Source: Chloroflexota bacterium (lineage in GTDB: Bacteria > Chloroflexota > Limnocylindria > Limnocylindrales > CSP1-4). From it: DNA of 43,706 bases. How positions within the stretch are numbered: the stretch's first letter is position 1; the number at the start of each line of letters is the position of its first letter. The notes under the pieces are model-generated. The model did no database searches. It worked only from the letters and a program-made list of their open reading frames with translations, and was not told where the DNA came from. Shown here piece by piece: positions 25,640 to 36,433 of this stretch. Made by a program: the position numbers and the translations under genes. The stretch lies in assembly GCA_003141245.1 (NCBI GenBank), contig PLLE01000020.1, positions 1-43,706 on the forward strand, written 5' to 3'.

Positions 25640-26668
25640 CTGTCAGCCCGGCCTGTCCTCGCGCTCGACGTAGGCGGCACGCAGATTCGCGCGGCCGTCG
25701 TCGTCGATGACGGAACGCGGATCGCGCGCGCCAAGGGCCTCACGCCCGTGGCCGACGGCCCCGCGGCGATCCTCCGCGCCTGCACCGAAGCCCTGACCGT
25801 CGCCCGAGATCGCGCTCCGGAGGAGATCCGCCGGGCGATCGTCGGCGTCGGTATCTCCAGTCCCGGTCCGATCGACCCGTGGCGCGGGCTCGTTGTGCAG
25901 ACGCCGAATATGGGCCCGGATTTCCACGATGTCCCGATTGCCGCCGAACTCGGCGCGGCAATGGGCCTGCCCGCCTTCCTGGAGCGCGACGCGAACGTCG
26001 CCGCTCTGGGGGAGATGGCGTTCGGCGCGGCCCGAGACTGCGCCGACTTCATATACCTGACCGTCTCGACCGGCGTCGGCGGGGCGATCGTCTCCGAAGG
26101 TCGCATCTTCCACGGCCCCGACGGCACCGCCGGAGAACTGGGCCACACCCCTGTGGCGATGGACGGGCTGTGCGGCTGCGGCGCGGTCGGGCATCTCGAG
26201 GCCTTCCTCGGCGGCGCCTCAATCGCCCGCGCCGCCTGGCAGGTTGTGGCCGACGGTCAGAGCCCCTTCCTCGCGGCCCGCGCAAGTCAGAAGGGGATCG
26301 CCCGCATCGAAGCCAGGGATGTCGCCGAGGGCGAGGACGCCGGCGACGAGGCCTGCCACGCCATCCTGGAACGCGGCCGGCGCGCCTTCGCCGTGGCCTG
26401 CGTCGGGTTCGTCGACGCGCTCAATCCCAGACGGATCGTGGTCGGAGGCGCCATCGCGGACGCCCAGGGCGAGCGCCTGCTCGGCCCCGCGCGACTTGAG
26501 GTGGCAACGACCGCCTTTCGAACGCCCCGAAGTCGGGTCCAGATCGTCCACGCCGAGCTCGGCGCGGACGTGGGCCTGGCCGGCTGTCACCCGCTCGTGA
26601 TCGCACGCCTCGGCGACCCTGCCTGGCGCGGCGATCGGCCAACGTCCATCTCCGCGCCGACCGGTTGA
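25640..26668 (+). CDS. ROK-family sugar kinase (glucokinase-like), apparent CTG start
   Basis: 342 aa. The ATP-binding phosphate-1 motif [11 protein letters not shown] lies at residues 8-18 of the frame beginning CTG 25640. No ATG, GTG or TTG occurs in frame between the stop at 25592 and this motif. GCGAGG at 25627-25632 is seven bases from CTG, so I take CTG as the start; the next candidate (GTG 25748) would delete the motif. ROK features follow: GPIDPWRG, catalytic [16 protein letters not shown], and the zinc site ELGHTPV...[10 protein letters not shown], where the usual final Cys (CxCGxxGC) is His. ROK proteins phosphorylate glucose, mannose or related sugars. A TAGAAT at 25592-25597 could be the -10. 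The gap to gap is only 34 bp, so it probably feeds the downstream glycolytic genes. Confidence 0.85.
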   Translation: MSARPVLALDVGGTQIRAAVVVDDGTRIARAKGLTPVADGPAAILRACTEALTVARDRAPEEIRRAIVGVGISSPGPIDPWRGLVVQTPNMGPDFHDVPIAAELGAAMGLPAFLERDANVAALGEMAFGAARDCADFIYLTVSTGVGGAIVSEGRIFHGPDGTAGELGHTPVAMDGLCGCGAVGHLEAFLGGASIARAAWQVVADGQSPFLAARASQKGIARIEARDVAEGEDAGDEACHAILERGRRAFAVACVGFVDALNPRRIVVGGAIADAQGERLLGPARLEVATTAFRTPRSRVQIVHAELGADVGLAGCHPLVIARLGDPAWRGDRPTSISAPTG

Positions 26669-26702
26669 TCCGCGCGCGGCATCTTTTCCTGGAGGACCAC
26701 AC

Positions 26703-27716
26703 ATGGCAGTTCGCGTCGGCATCAACGGTTTTGGCCGCATCGGCCGGCAGTCGCTGAAGGCGATCCTCGAGCGCGCGCCCGGGCTCGAAGTGGTGGCCGT
26801 CAACGACATCGTGGACGTCCCGACCAACGCGCTTCTCTTCGCCCACGACTCCACCTACGGCAACTTCGACGGCACCGTCACCCACACCGACGACGCGATC
26901 GTCGTCAACGGCCAGTCGATCAAGGTGCTGCAGATCAAGGATCCGAGCCAGCTGCCCTGGAAGGATCTGGGCGTCGACATCGTCATCGAGTCCACGGGCA
27001 TCTTCACCGACGCCGAGAAGGCCAAGGCTCATATTGCCGCCGGCGCCAGGAAGGTCCTCATCAGCGCCCCGGCCAAGGGCGAGGACGTCACGATCGTCCT
27101 CGGCGTCAACGAGGCCAAGTACGACTCGGCCAAGCACGTGATCATCAGCAACGCCAGCTGCACGACCAACTGCCTGGCCCCGGTGGCCAAGGTCCTGAAC
27201 GATACCTTCGGGATCGAGAAGGGCCTGATGAACACCATCCACAGCTACACCAACGACCAGCGCATCCTCGACGTCGCTCACAAGGATCCCCGCCGCGCCC
27301 GCTCGGCCGGCCTGAACATGATCCCGACGACGACCGGCGCGGCTCGCGCGCTCGCTCTCGTGATCCCCGAACTCAAGGGCAAGGTCGACGGCTTCAGCCT
27401 TCGCGTCCCGACCCCCACCGTGAGCATCGTCGACTTCGCCGTCGAACTCCGCGACGAAACCACTGCCGAGGCGATCAACGACGCCTTCCGCAAGGCCGCC
27501 GCGGGCCCCATGAAGGGCATCCTCGGCGTCTCCGACGAGCCGCTCGTCTCGGTCGACTTCCGCGGCGATGCCCGGTCCTCGATCGTCGACTCCGCCCTGA
27601 CGATGGTCGTCGGCGGGACGGGCAACTTCGTCAAGGTCCTGGCCTGGTACGACAACGAGTGGGGCTACAGCTGCCGCGTTGCCGACCTGACCAAGTTCAT
27701 CGCCGAGCGCCTCTAA
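26703..27716 (+). CDS. gap: Type I glyceraldehyde-3-phosphate dehydrogenase
   Basis: 337 aa, normal length. [11 protein letters not shown] at the N-terminus is the NAD-binding loop. The catalytic segment [12 protein letters not shown] places Cys153, and the conserved His follows in IHSYTNDQ. The C-terminus ends [21 protein letters not shown] after the second strand, with an acidic residue at the ribose position, suggests NAD+ rather than NADP+. It converts glyceraldehyde-3-phosphate and phosphate to 1,3-bisphosphoglycerate. ATG 26703 has GGAGG just upstream. It is the second gene of ROK-gap-pgk-eno and is separated from pgk by 78 bp. Confidence 0.98.
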   Translation: MAVRVGINGFGRIGRQSLKAILERAPGLEVVAVNDIVDVPTNALLFAHDSTYGNFDGTVTHTDDAIVVNGQSIKVLQIKDPSQLPWKDLGVDIVIESTGIFTDAEKAKAHIAAGARKVLISAPAKGEDVTIVLGVNEAKYDSAKHVIISNASCTTNCLAPVAKVLNDTFGIEKGLMNTIHSYTNDQRILDVAHKDPRRARSAGLNMIPTTTGAARALALVIPELKGKVDGFSLRVPTPTVSIVDFAVELRDETTAEAINDAFRKAAAGPMKGILGVSDEPLVSVDFRGDARSSIVDSALTMVVGGTGNFVKVLAWYDNEWGYSCRVADLTKFIAERL

Positions 27717-27794
27717 CCAGCGCACCGTGCCGGAGCGGGGCGGACGGAGTCGCCGCCCGTCCCGATCCCCGGCCCAGCCAAACCCGAGGTAACG

Positions 27795-30313
<2,519 letters not shown>

Positions 30314-30332
30314 CTCGTTCCGTGTCAGTTCT

Positions 30333-30360
30333 GCGGGTCGGTCCTTCGGGGCCGGCCCGC
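30333..30360 (+). terminator. UUCG-capped hairpin after eno
   Basis: GCGGGTCGGTCC (30333-30344), tetraloop TTCG, GGGCCGGCCCGC (30349-30360): a 12-bp stem with G-U wobble pairs. No T-run follows. Position and stability fit a terminator of the glycolytic operon. Confidence 0.75.
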
Positions 30361-30867
30361 TGGATTCCGCGGCGGTTCGCCGCGCCAATGGCGCTGGGGG
30401 AGCTCACGCAGTAGCGCGGGTCAGACGGCGGAAGTCCACCTGACGCGGCCTCTGGAGCGCCTGCGGCGCTGTGTCGGCCCGCTCCAGGTGGCGCTCCCGC
30501 CGTCTTCCACTTCGTTCCCTGCCAGCCCTCTCCGCCACCGTCGTCGCTGCGTGCCTCGAAGGGGCCGCATTTCGCCCGCTGCCCCTTCGCTGTCGGTCCG
30601 CCGATCGGACGGCCCGCTCTGGCGACTGCACGCTGACCCACGCTAGAGTCACCGCCACGGGGACCATGGCGTAACGGCAGGTGGGTCGCCCTGAGCGTCG
30701 AAGTTGGACCCTCCGCGGGTGACCGACGCGCCTCTGATCGTGCACGACCGGCCTTATCCCGGTCCCCGCGATGGCTAAACTCGAACGGCAGGGCAGCGTC
30801 ACTTTTGCCACATCTCTTCCGCTCTGGTACATGCCCCAGCATTGGTCCGACATCGAGGGAGAGGTCC
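30361..30867. other. Intergenic region with nested inverted repeats
   Basis: No recognisable gene. GACGGCGG (30424-30431) can pair with CCGCCGTC (30497-30504), and CCACCTG (30436-30442) with CAGGTGG (30485-30491). The inner CTGGAGCG (30452-30459) can instead pair with CGCTCCAG (30480-30487), which competes with the second helix. This could be a structured leader or small RNA, or high-GC chance. The last ~80 bases should carry the promoter of the Kelch gene. Confidence 0.4.
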
Positions 30868-31923
30868 ATGACTGAGAACTCGAGTCAGGGCACGGTTACG
30901 TGCCTCAACTGCGGCACCCAATCTCCCGCCGGCGCCAGGTTCTGTCCGGGTTGTGGCCAGGTCCTCAACGCGACGCAGTCTCCCTCGTGGGCTTCGCCTG
31001 CCGTACCGGCGCCCGCTCCCGGCGACGGCCAGCCACAGGGCTATGGCCAGCCGCCAGCGTACCCGCAGCCACAGGGCTATGGCCAGCCGCCAGCGTACCC
31101 GCCGCCCCAGGCCTACGGCCAGCCCCAGGCTTACGGCCAGCCGCCAACGTACCCGCCGCCCCCGGGCTACGGTTCGGTTCCCGGGTATCCCGCTGGCTTT
31201 GGCTACGCACCAGCCCCCGCCCGCCGCAACTCGACGCCGATCTACGTGGGCTTGGGCGTTGTCGCGCTCGTGGCGGTCCTCATCGTCGGCGCCCAGATCG
31301 TCTCCTCGGGCGGTGGCTCCCACGCCACGCCCACGCCCTCCGGCATCGCGCTCGGCTCGCCGACCGTCACGCCCGCGTCGCCGACCGCCACGCCCTCGCT
31401 CGTGCCGACCACCACGCCCTCTCTCGTGCCGACCGCGTCGCCCTCTCTCGTGCCGACCGCGTCGCCATCTCTCGTGCCGACCCACGCCCCGACCGGCTTC
31501 ACCGCGACCACCGGCTCGATGACCACCGCGCGCGACCTCCACACCGCCACGCTGCTCTCCGACGGTCGCGTCCTCATCGCCGGTGGCTACGATGGCTCGG
31601 CGGATCTCGCCTCAGCCGAGCTGTATGACCCCGCGACCGGCACCTTCAGCCCGAGCGGCTCGCTGGCCACCGCTCGCGAGTGGCACACCGCCACAGCGCT
31701 CCCCGACGGCAGTGTCCTCATCGCCGGAGGCTACGATGGCTCGGAATATTCCGCCTTGGCCGAGTTGTATGACCCGGCGACCGGCAAGTTCAGCCCGAGC
31801 GGCTCGATGGCCACCGCTCGCGACCGCCACACCGCCACTGCGCTCTCCGACGGTCGCGTCCTCATCGCCGGAGGCAAGGACTCCTCGGGGCCTTTCGCCT
31901 CAGCCGAGTTGTACCAGCCGTAG
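30868..31923 (+). CDS. Zinc-ribbon membrane protein with extracellular Kelch repeats
   Basis: 351 aa from ATG 30868, with GAGAGG upstream; the longer frame to 30805 lacks similarity. A cytoplasmic zinc ribbon uses Cys12, Cys15, Cys26 and Cys29 (CLNCG...FCPGCG). Next come a Tyr/Gln/Pro-rich repeat ([12 protein letters not shown] type, ~45-120), one membrane helix (~128-150), a Thr/Pro/Ser linker ([15 protein letters not shown]) and three Kelch-type blades (~215-351). Each blade reads [21 protein letters not shown]......AELYDPATG. Three blades are too few for a closed propeller, so it may oligomerise or be truncated. The last blade stops at ELYQP. The architecture suggests an exported sensor or adhesin anchored by a cytoplasmic zinc-ribbon end. 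Specific function unknown. Confidence 0.82.
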   Translation: MTENSSQGTVTCLNCGTQSPAGARFCPGCGQVLNATQSPSWASPAVPAPAPGDGQPQGYGQPPAYPQPQGYGQPPAYPPPQAYGQPQAYGQPPTYPPPPGYGSVPGYPAGFGYAPAPARRNSTPIYVGLGVVALVAVLIVGAQIVSSGGGSHATPTPSGIALGSPTVTPASPTATPSLVPTTTPSLVPTASPSLVPTASPSLVPTHAPTGFTATTGSMTTARDLHTATLLSDGRVLIAGGYDGSADLASAELYDPATGTFSPSGSLATAREWHTATALPDGSVLIAGGYDGSEYSALAELYDPATGKFSPSGSMATARDRHTATALSDGRVLIAGGKDSSGPFASAELYQP

Positions 31924-31978
31924 GGTTTGACCGGACCTTGGCGCGCCCGCGGCCGGGTCAGCTCAAGCCGCCCCTCGG

Positions 31979-32521
31979 GTGACTTTGACGCACGCTGGCT
32001 CACGCGGCGGTGACCTCCTCCGGGGTTGAGGACCTCCGGCACTTGCCGCTATCCGTCAGGCACGCCGATGCTGGCGCCCGGCCGGAGGCCACTTGGCGAA
32101 CAGGTTGGCGGTGATACAGGATGTTGTTGAGAGGCAGGATCGTTAGGGGGATCGCGTGCGCCCTCGCCCTCACGGCCGTGGTCGGCTGCACGCGACCGGC
32201 GCTGCAGTTCTCGCCCGCGACCCTGCCCGATGCCCAGGTCGGCTCACCCTACGCTGCCACCATCACCATCAGTCAGGCCGAGACGCCCGTGGGTCGCGCC
32301 TCGGTCCAGGACGGCGCGCTCCCCGCGGGCCTCGACCTCGCATTGGCCAAGGACCCTGAAGACACGATCCAAATCTCAGGAACGCCCACCGTCGCCGGCA
32401 CGTTCAGTTTCACCATCTACGTGTCGTGCTACGGCACGAGCGTCATGGGCCAGACCGCCACCCAGGGGTACACCCTGGTGGTGAAGTGAACCAAGGGAAG
32501 TCTGGTCGGGGCGAGAGGAGT
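31979..32521 (+). repeat. ~540-bp duplicated segment, copy 1
   Basis: Runs from GTGAC(T/A)TTGACGCACGCTGG through the lipoprotein gene to GTCGGGGCGAGAGGAGT after its stop. Copy 2 is 34214-34757, same strand, essentially the same length. The ~140 bases before the start codon look about nine-tenths identical by eye, more alike than the middle of the coding region. Confidence 0.9.
32121..32489 (+). CDS. Small lipoprotein with putative Ig-like (He_PIG-type) domain, paralogue 1
   Basis: 122 aa. Basic head and hydrophobic core, lipobox AVVGC at residues ~19-23, so membrane-anchored outside. The mature part has the He_PIG-type pattern: a LPDAQVGSPYAATITIS strand, G.LPAGLDL, IQISGTPTVAGTFSFTI, and a final YTLVVK. 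The family forms a beta-sandwich in surface and adhesin proteins. A paralogue lies at 34355-34726; about two thirds of residues are the same, with the differences concentrated in the central loops. A ~140-bp leader is shared with the paralogue. No partner gene in tandem; the next gene is convergent. Confidence 0.75.
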   Translation: MLLRGRIVRGIACALALTAVVGCTRPALQFSPATLPDAQVGSPYAATITISQAETPVGRASVQDGALPAGLDLALAKDPEDTIQISGTPTVAGTFSFTIYVSCYGTSVMGQTATQGYTLVVK

Positions 32522-32672
32522 GAGGCCGACACTATACGGGTGAAGATCCGTCACTCTATCGCTAGGTTGACTCAGCGAGCCGGCTGACTGTCTCGTTGGG
32601 AGAGGTCGCTCGACGCGCCACGTCAGCCGTGGGTCGGTCCTCGAGGACGCTCCCGATCCCGGCGACAAGCCC

Positions 32673-33989
32673 TCAGGGGCCGAGGACGACCACCTGCCCT
32701 GGGACACCACGGTCGAACGAGGAGCAGACGGCCATCAGCGTCGATCCATCCGGGGACCACAACAGTTGCACGTCGCCGAATACCCCGGGCAGACTTCTGG
32801 TGATCAGCTTCCCGCCGCTCTGGATGTCGATCTGCGGCGAACTCGTCCGTGCCGTCGCTACGTCTCCCCGAGACGACACGCTCCTGGCGGCGACATCCGA
32901 GGGCCAATGTGTGACCACCAGGTTGAAGCCGGCCGGCTCGGCGGCGGTGGGGCCGGCCGAACGCAGGTCGAGATGGGTGCTATCCAGCCATGCGAGCGTG
33001 CGTTGGGGCTCGATGTCGAGTCCACCCGGCTGAACGACCCAGACCTGGCCAGTGCCGATGTCGAGGACGGCGAGGTCCTCGTGGCCATCGGCCGTATCAC
33101 GGCGGAAGGCGACCATTCGGCCGTCGGGGCTGAACGAAACCGGCAGTCCGTAGGCGAAGACGATGTCTCCCGTGCTCCGAACGGACTTGCCCGTGTCGGT
33201 ATGGACGATGTCCAGTGTCGTGGGGCCGGGCGCCTTCGTGGGTTCCGGCGACGGCAAGCCGGCGCAGCAGGCCCGAGGGTAGTGGACGACCGCAAGCAGC
33301 GATCCGTCCGATGAGAACGTCACGGGAACCCCGTCGCGCGGAGAGCTGACGCCCGATCGGCTCCAGATCACGTAGTGGTCGCTGCCGGTCTCATTCAGCT
33401 TCAACGCCACGACGCCGGCGGGACCAGCCACGATCTGCCAGTAGCTGCCCGGGATCGACGGCCGTGCATCGCTGCCGACGGAGCCTGTGAAGGTGGTGAA
33501 GCCATTCACTCCGGAGGGGCCGCTGATGCCGTTGGTGGCGATGTACGTGTCCTCGTCGAGCCAGGCGAAGTCAAAGGCCTCGAACTGGTCCTCGACCCGT
33601 CCGGTGGGATCGATTATCGAGACGCTGGGAGTCGCGCCCGAGGCCCCAGCAAGCACCGCGACGCGCGTCCCCTTCGGCGACCAGGCGACGTTCCCACCAT
33701 ATACCGCCCCCTCGAAGATCACGCCGGGCGGGTAGCTGGCCGAAGGCTCGACGCTCAGGCTTGCGCTGGGGCTGGGGCTGGGGCTGGGGCTGAGCGCGAG
33801 TGTCGATCCGCCTGGTACTGCAAACGAAGGCGAGACCGCAGAAGGGGAGGCCGACGCCATCGTCGTCGGCGCCGGGGAGGCCTCCACCCCGTAGCATCCT
33901 ACGACGAGACTCGCAGCCGCAAGGCCGACTGCTAAGGCCCTGACGCGCCCCGGTCGCGGTCGGTCGTGCTGAGACACGATGAGATCCAT
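32673..33989 (-). CDS. WD40/PD40-like beta-propeller lipoprotein
   Basis: 438 aa. Signal peptide with lipobox SLVVGC at residues ~27-32, then a Pro/Ser-rich spacer (~35-90) containing a PSPSPSPS tract. The propeller follows, with PD40 hallmarks: GGNVAWSPKGTRVAVLAG, VTFSSDGSLLAVV, VSFSPDGRMVAFRRD and LLWSPDGSTLMAV. Such domains occur in TolB-like and prolyl-oligopeptidase-like proteins; here there is no catalytic domain, so it is probably a binding or scaffold lipoprotein. It lies on the opposite strand between the two copies of the Ig-like lipoprotein duplication, so it was either inserted or included when the segment was duplicated. Confidence 0.83.
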   Translation of the reverse strand: MDLIVSQHDRPRPGRVRALAVGLAAASLVVGCYGVEASPAPTTMASASPSAVSPSFAVPGGSTLALSPSPSPSPSASLSVEPSASYPPGVIFEGAVYGGNVAWSPKGTRVAVLAGASGATPSVSIIDPTGRVEDQFEAFDFAWLDEDTYIATNGISGPSGVNGFTTFTGSVGSDARPSIPGSYWQIVAGPAGVVALKLNETGSDHYVIWSRSGVSSPRDGVPVTFSSDGSLLAVVHYPRACCAGLPSPEPTKAPGPTTLDIVHTDTGKSVRSTGDIVFAYGLPVSFSPDGRMVAFRRDTADGHEDLAVLDIGTGQVWVVQPGGLDIEPQRTLAWLDSTHLDLRSAGPTAAEPAGFNLVVTHWPSDVAARSVSSRGDVATARTSSPQIDIQSGGKLITRSLPGVFGDVQLLWSPDGSTLMAVCSSFDRGVPGQVVVLGP

Positions 33990-34354
33990 GGCCTGCCCCC
34001 AGTTAGTGGCGCTCTGTCCTAGGCTATGCGCCGGAGTGACGATCCGAAGACGCCTGGCGAAGAGGCCTGGTGATGTGGTTCATGTTCGTCCCCAAGGGTC
34101 TCACGGCGCCCTGTCCACGCTGCCGCGTTTACGGAAGTCCAGTGGGCAGCCTTTCCGCAAAGTCGGAACTCGATCAGGAGTACCGCCGACCATCTAGGGC
34201 TGCTGACCGTCGGGTGACATTGACGCACGCTGGCCCACGTGGCGGTGACTTCCTCCGGGGTTGACGACCTCCGGCACTTGCCGCTATCCGTCGGGCACGC
34301 CCATGCTGGCGCTCGGCCGGAGGCCACTTGACGAAGAGGGTGGAGGTGAGGCCG
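33990..34354. other. Intergenic region: duplicated leader of lipoprotein paralogue 2
   Basis: 34214-34354 is the second copy of the conserved leader. Just before it, CCGACCATCTAGGGCTGCTG (from ~34187) recurs after paralogue 2 at ~34763. 33990-34186 holds no gene I can support; it must contain the promoter of the minus-strand propeller gene. Confidence 0.6.
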
Positions 34355-34757
34355 ATGTTGTCGCGAAGCAGAATCGTTGGGGGGATCGCGTGCGCCCTCG
34401 CGCTCACTGCCGTGGTCGGCTGCACGCAACAGGCGCTGCAGTTCTCGCCCACAACCCTGCCCGATGCCCAGGTCGGCTCACCCTACGCTGCCGCCATCAC
34501 CGTCAGTCAGGCCGAGACGTTCGTGACTCTCGACTCGGTCGAGGACGGCTCGCTCCCCGCGGGCCTGAAAATCGAATTGGTCCACCAGCCGGCAGACACG
34601 ATCCAGATCTCGGGAACGCCCACCGTCGCCGGCACGTTCAGTTTCACCATCCGCGTGCGGTGCGTCGGATACCCCGATTTCCCCGGGCAGACCGCCGCCC
34701 CGAGGTACACCCTCGTGGTGAAGTGAACTAAGGGAAGTCTGGTCGGGGCGAGAGGAG
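34214..34757 (+). repeat. ~540-bp duplicated segment, copy 2 (with a third partial start downstream)
   Basis: Matches copy 1 (31979-32521) from leader to trailer. Immediately after it, 34763-34816 repeats the junction CCGACCATCTAGGGCTGCTG and the first ~25 bases of the unit (GTGACATTGACGCATGCTGG), as if a third copy began and was lost. Confidence 0.9.
34355..34726 (+). CDS. Small lipoprotein with putative Ig-like (He_PIG-type) domain, paralogue 2
   Basis: 123 aa from ATG 34355, aligned with the paralogue's start and preceded by GGAGGTGAGG. Lipobox AVVGC as in paralogue 1. The beta-sandwich pattern is kept (LPDAQVGSPYAAAITVS, GSLPAGLKIEL, IQISGTPTVAGTFSFTI, YTLVVK), while the loops differ: TFVTLDSVEDGS against TPVGRASVQDGA, and VRCVGYPDFPGQ against VSCYGTSVMGQ. 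The strands and signal peptide are nearly unchanged, so the loops may be diverging after duplication. The function is unknown; surface binding is likely. Confidence 0.75.
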   Translation: MLSRSRIVGGIACALALTAVVGCTQQALQFSPTTLPDAQVGSPYAAAITVSQAETFVTLDSVEDGSLPAGLKIELVHQPADTIQISGTPTVAGTFSFTIRVRCVGYPDFPGQTAAPRYTLVVK

Positions 34758-35003
34758 TAGCCCCGACCATCTAGGGCTGCTGGCCGTCTAGTGACATTGA
34801 CGCATGCTGGCCCACGCCGACGCGCTGTCGCACGGGGTCGGAGAGCGTTCGAAGTCCTTGTGGCCGCCGTCAATATGCAGATCCAGACGTCAAACGACGC
34901 GGCTGAAGAGTGGGAGGAGATCCTTCCGGAGAAGGTGGAGCAACGACCCCGCGCGGATGCTGTCTTGCAGACGGAATATCCCTGGAACTTCTAGGATGAG
35001 GAC

Positions 35004-35423
35004 ATGAGAGAGTCGGACGCGAGCCAAGGCCAGTCGGCATCGGACCTCATCTCGGAGAGAGTCGCGGAACTCGGGGACTGGCGCGGAGGGACCCTCAGTA
35101 GAATGCGCGAACTCATCAAGGAAGCGGACCCGGACGTCGTCGAGGAGTGGAAGTGGGGGCGCACTCCGACCTTTTCGCACGACGGCATCATCTGCACTGG
35201 CGAGTCCTACAAGAGTGTCGTGAAGCTTACCTTTGCCAAGGGCGCGTCTCTGGAGGATCCGGCCCGTCTCTTCAACTCGAGTCTCGACGGAAACGTACGC
35301 CGCGCGATCGACATCCACGAAGGAGAAGAAGTCGACGAGTCCGCCTTCAGGGCGCTCGTTCGCCAAGCGGTCGCCCTCAACAGTTCTAGCAAGTCGAAAC
35401 CTTCGAAGAAGGCGAAGTCCTGA
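35004..35423 (+). CDS. DUF1801 domain protein (PF08818)
   Basis: 139 aa. The family core is clear: RMRELIKEADPDVVEEWKWGRTPTFSHDGIICTGESYKSVVKLTFAKGASLEDPARLFNSSLDGNVRRAIDIHEGEEVDESAFRALVRQAV corresponds to the W.W..P.F...G.......K....L.F..G..L.DP..... pattern, with the K.HVKLTF-like strand. A Lys/Ser-rich tail follows. DUF1801 proteins are small cytoplasmic alpha/beta proteins without a proven biochemical role. It stands alone, with GAGGA just before ATG 35004. Confidence 0.88.
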   Translation: MRESDASQGQSASDLISERVAELGDWRGGTLSRMRELIKEADPDVVEEWKWGRTPTFSHDGIICTGESYKSVVKLTFAKGASLEDPARLFNSSLDGNVRRAIDIHEGEEVDESAFRALVRQAVALNSSSKSKPSKKAKS

Positions 35424-35697
35424 GCCCGACCTCACCGGGCCGCCGCGCGCCACCATCGTGATCGCCCGGCCGCTGGCTGCCGGCTGATCCGCGCGGAGGG
35501 GTATGGACATGGCGCCTGCTATCAAGCGCCCAGTGGTCCGCGTTCACTCTTGCAGGGTCATCGCTCGTGGTTGGCGCAGAACCCGCCTTGTCGCCGCGAG
35601 AGTAACTCCCCGGCTGGAGCTGCGGGTCGAAGCCGCACTCCATTCTTCTGTTGTGGTGGTGCGGGCCGACTGATCCGCGCTACTGCGTGACCCCGGC

Positions 35698-36309
35698 TCA
35701 GTCGACCGAGACGCCGGTTTCGTCCGCGCCGCCGGCCAGCTCGCGGAGGGAGGCCGCCGTTATCTGAGTTCGGTTCACGAGCACAAGCCCGAAGTGACTG
35801 ATCACCCGCCGGTCGGCCAGGGAGCGCGCCGTGGCCGAGACCATCGGAATGAAGCGCGGATCGGGCGAGTCCACGAAAGAGGCGATGTCAGTCTCGGAGA
35901 AGAGATAGGTCGTGCCGACCAGCGTGTGGCCGGCCGTGAAGATGACGAGCTCCCGGGGTACTCGCTCCATCAGCGGCCGGTCCATGCCACTGGCCAGGCC
36001 GGCCTGGGCCGTGGACACGTCCCCTTCCCTCTGGCCGACGAAGGTGATCTCGTCCGGGTTGACCATTAGCTCCCGGACGACCAGACCGGTTGGGTCGCCG
36101 TTGCGTCGAAGGAGCTGCGCGCCGGTCAGCTTGACGAAGCCACTGCTGTGGTTGAACAAATCCGACAGGCGAGTGAAACGAAGAAGCGAGATTTCCCCGC
36201 GGACCCGCAGGTGGGGGCCTATGAGCTCGATCGTCTCGCGCCGTTTCGAGTCAATCGGACCGGGAGGGCCGAGCGAATCGATCTGTCGAGAGTTGCCCCA
36301 GTCCATCAT
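35698..36309 (-). CDS. Protein with two tandem DUF6812-like domains
   Basis: 203 aa. Two repeats of one pattern are visible. Residues ~25-95 read IELIGPHLRVRGEISLLRFTRLSDLFNHSSGFVKLTGA, then a VVRELMVNPDEITFVGQ ending. Residues ~118-185 read RELVIFTAGHTLVGTTYLFSETDIASFVDSPDPRFIPMVSA, then HFGLVLVNRTQIT. Each has a strand, VRGEI or VGTTY, RLSDFLN-like, F..L, and a closing LVNR..I strand, as in DUF6812 proteins. No signal peptide or helix is seen. It is the last gene of the minus-strand run, 124 bp after the histidine kinase stop, so it may be an output gene of the two-component system. Function unknown. Confidence 0.65.
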   Translation of the reverse strand: MMDWGNSRQIDSLGPPGPIDSKRRETIELIGPHLRVRGEISLLRFTRLSDLFNHSSGFVKLTGAQLLRRNGDPTGLVVRELMVNPDEITFVGQREGDVSTAQAGLASGMDRPLMERVPRELVIFTAGHTLVGTTYLFSETDIASFVDSPDPRFIPMVSATARSLADRRVISHFGLVLVNRTQITAASLRELAGGADETGVSVD

Positions 36310-36433
36310 CTCTGAACCCTCCGGCTGTTCGATGCCCTTTGGGCAACCTCGATGGTATTGGCCCCGCCAGACCCGTCGGCTACGGTAGCGCCTGGCGGTC
36401 GCGCAGGATGACCCACCGCATTATCGATCTGGT

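Noticed and set aside
30361-30867. Structured stretch considered as RNase P RNA or another known ncRNA
   Set aside because: None of the conserved core sequences of RNase P RNA, tmRNA or 4.5S RNA could be found on either strand.
34875-34994. 39-codon frame ending in YPWNF before the DUF1801 gene
   Set aside because: No ribosome-binding site and no recognisable pattern; overlaps the trailing edge of the duplicated segment.
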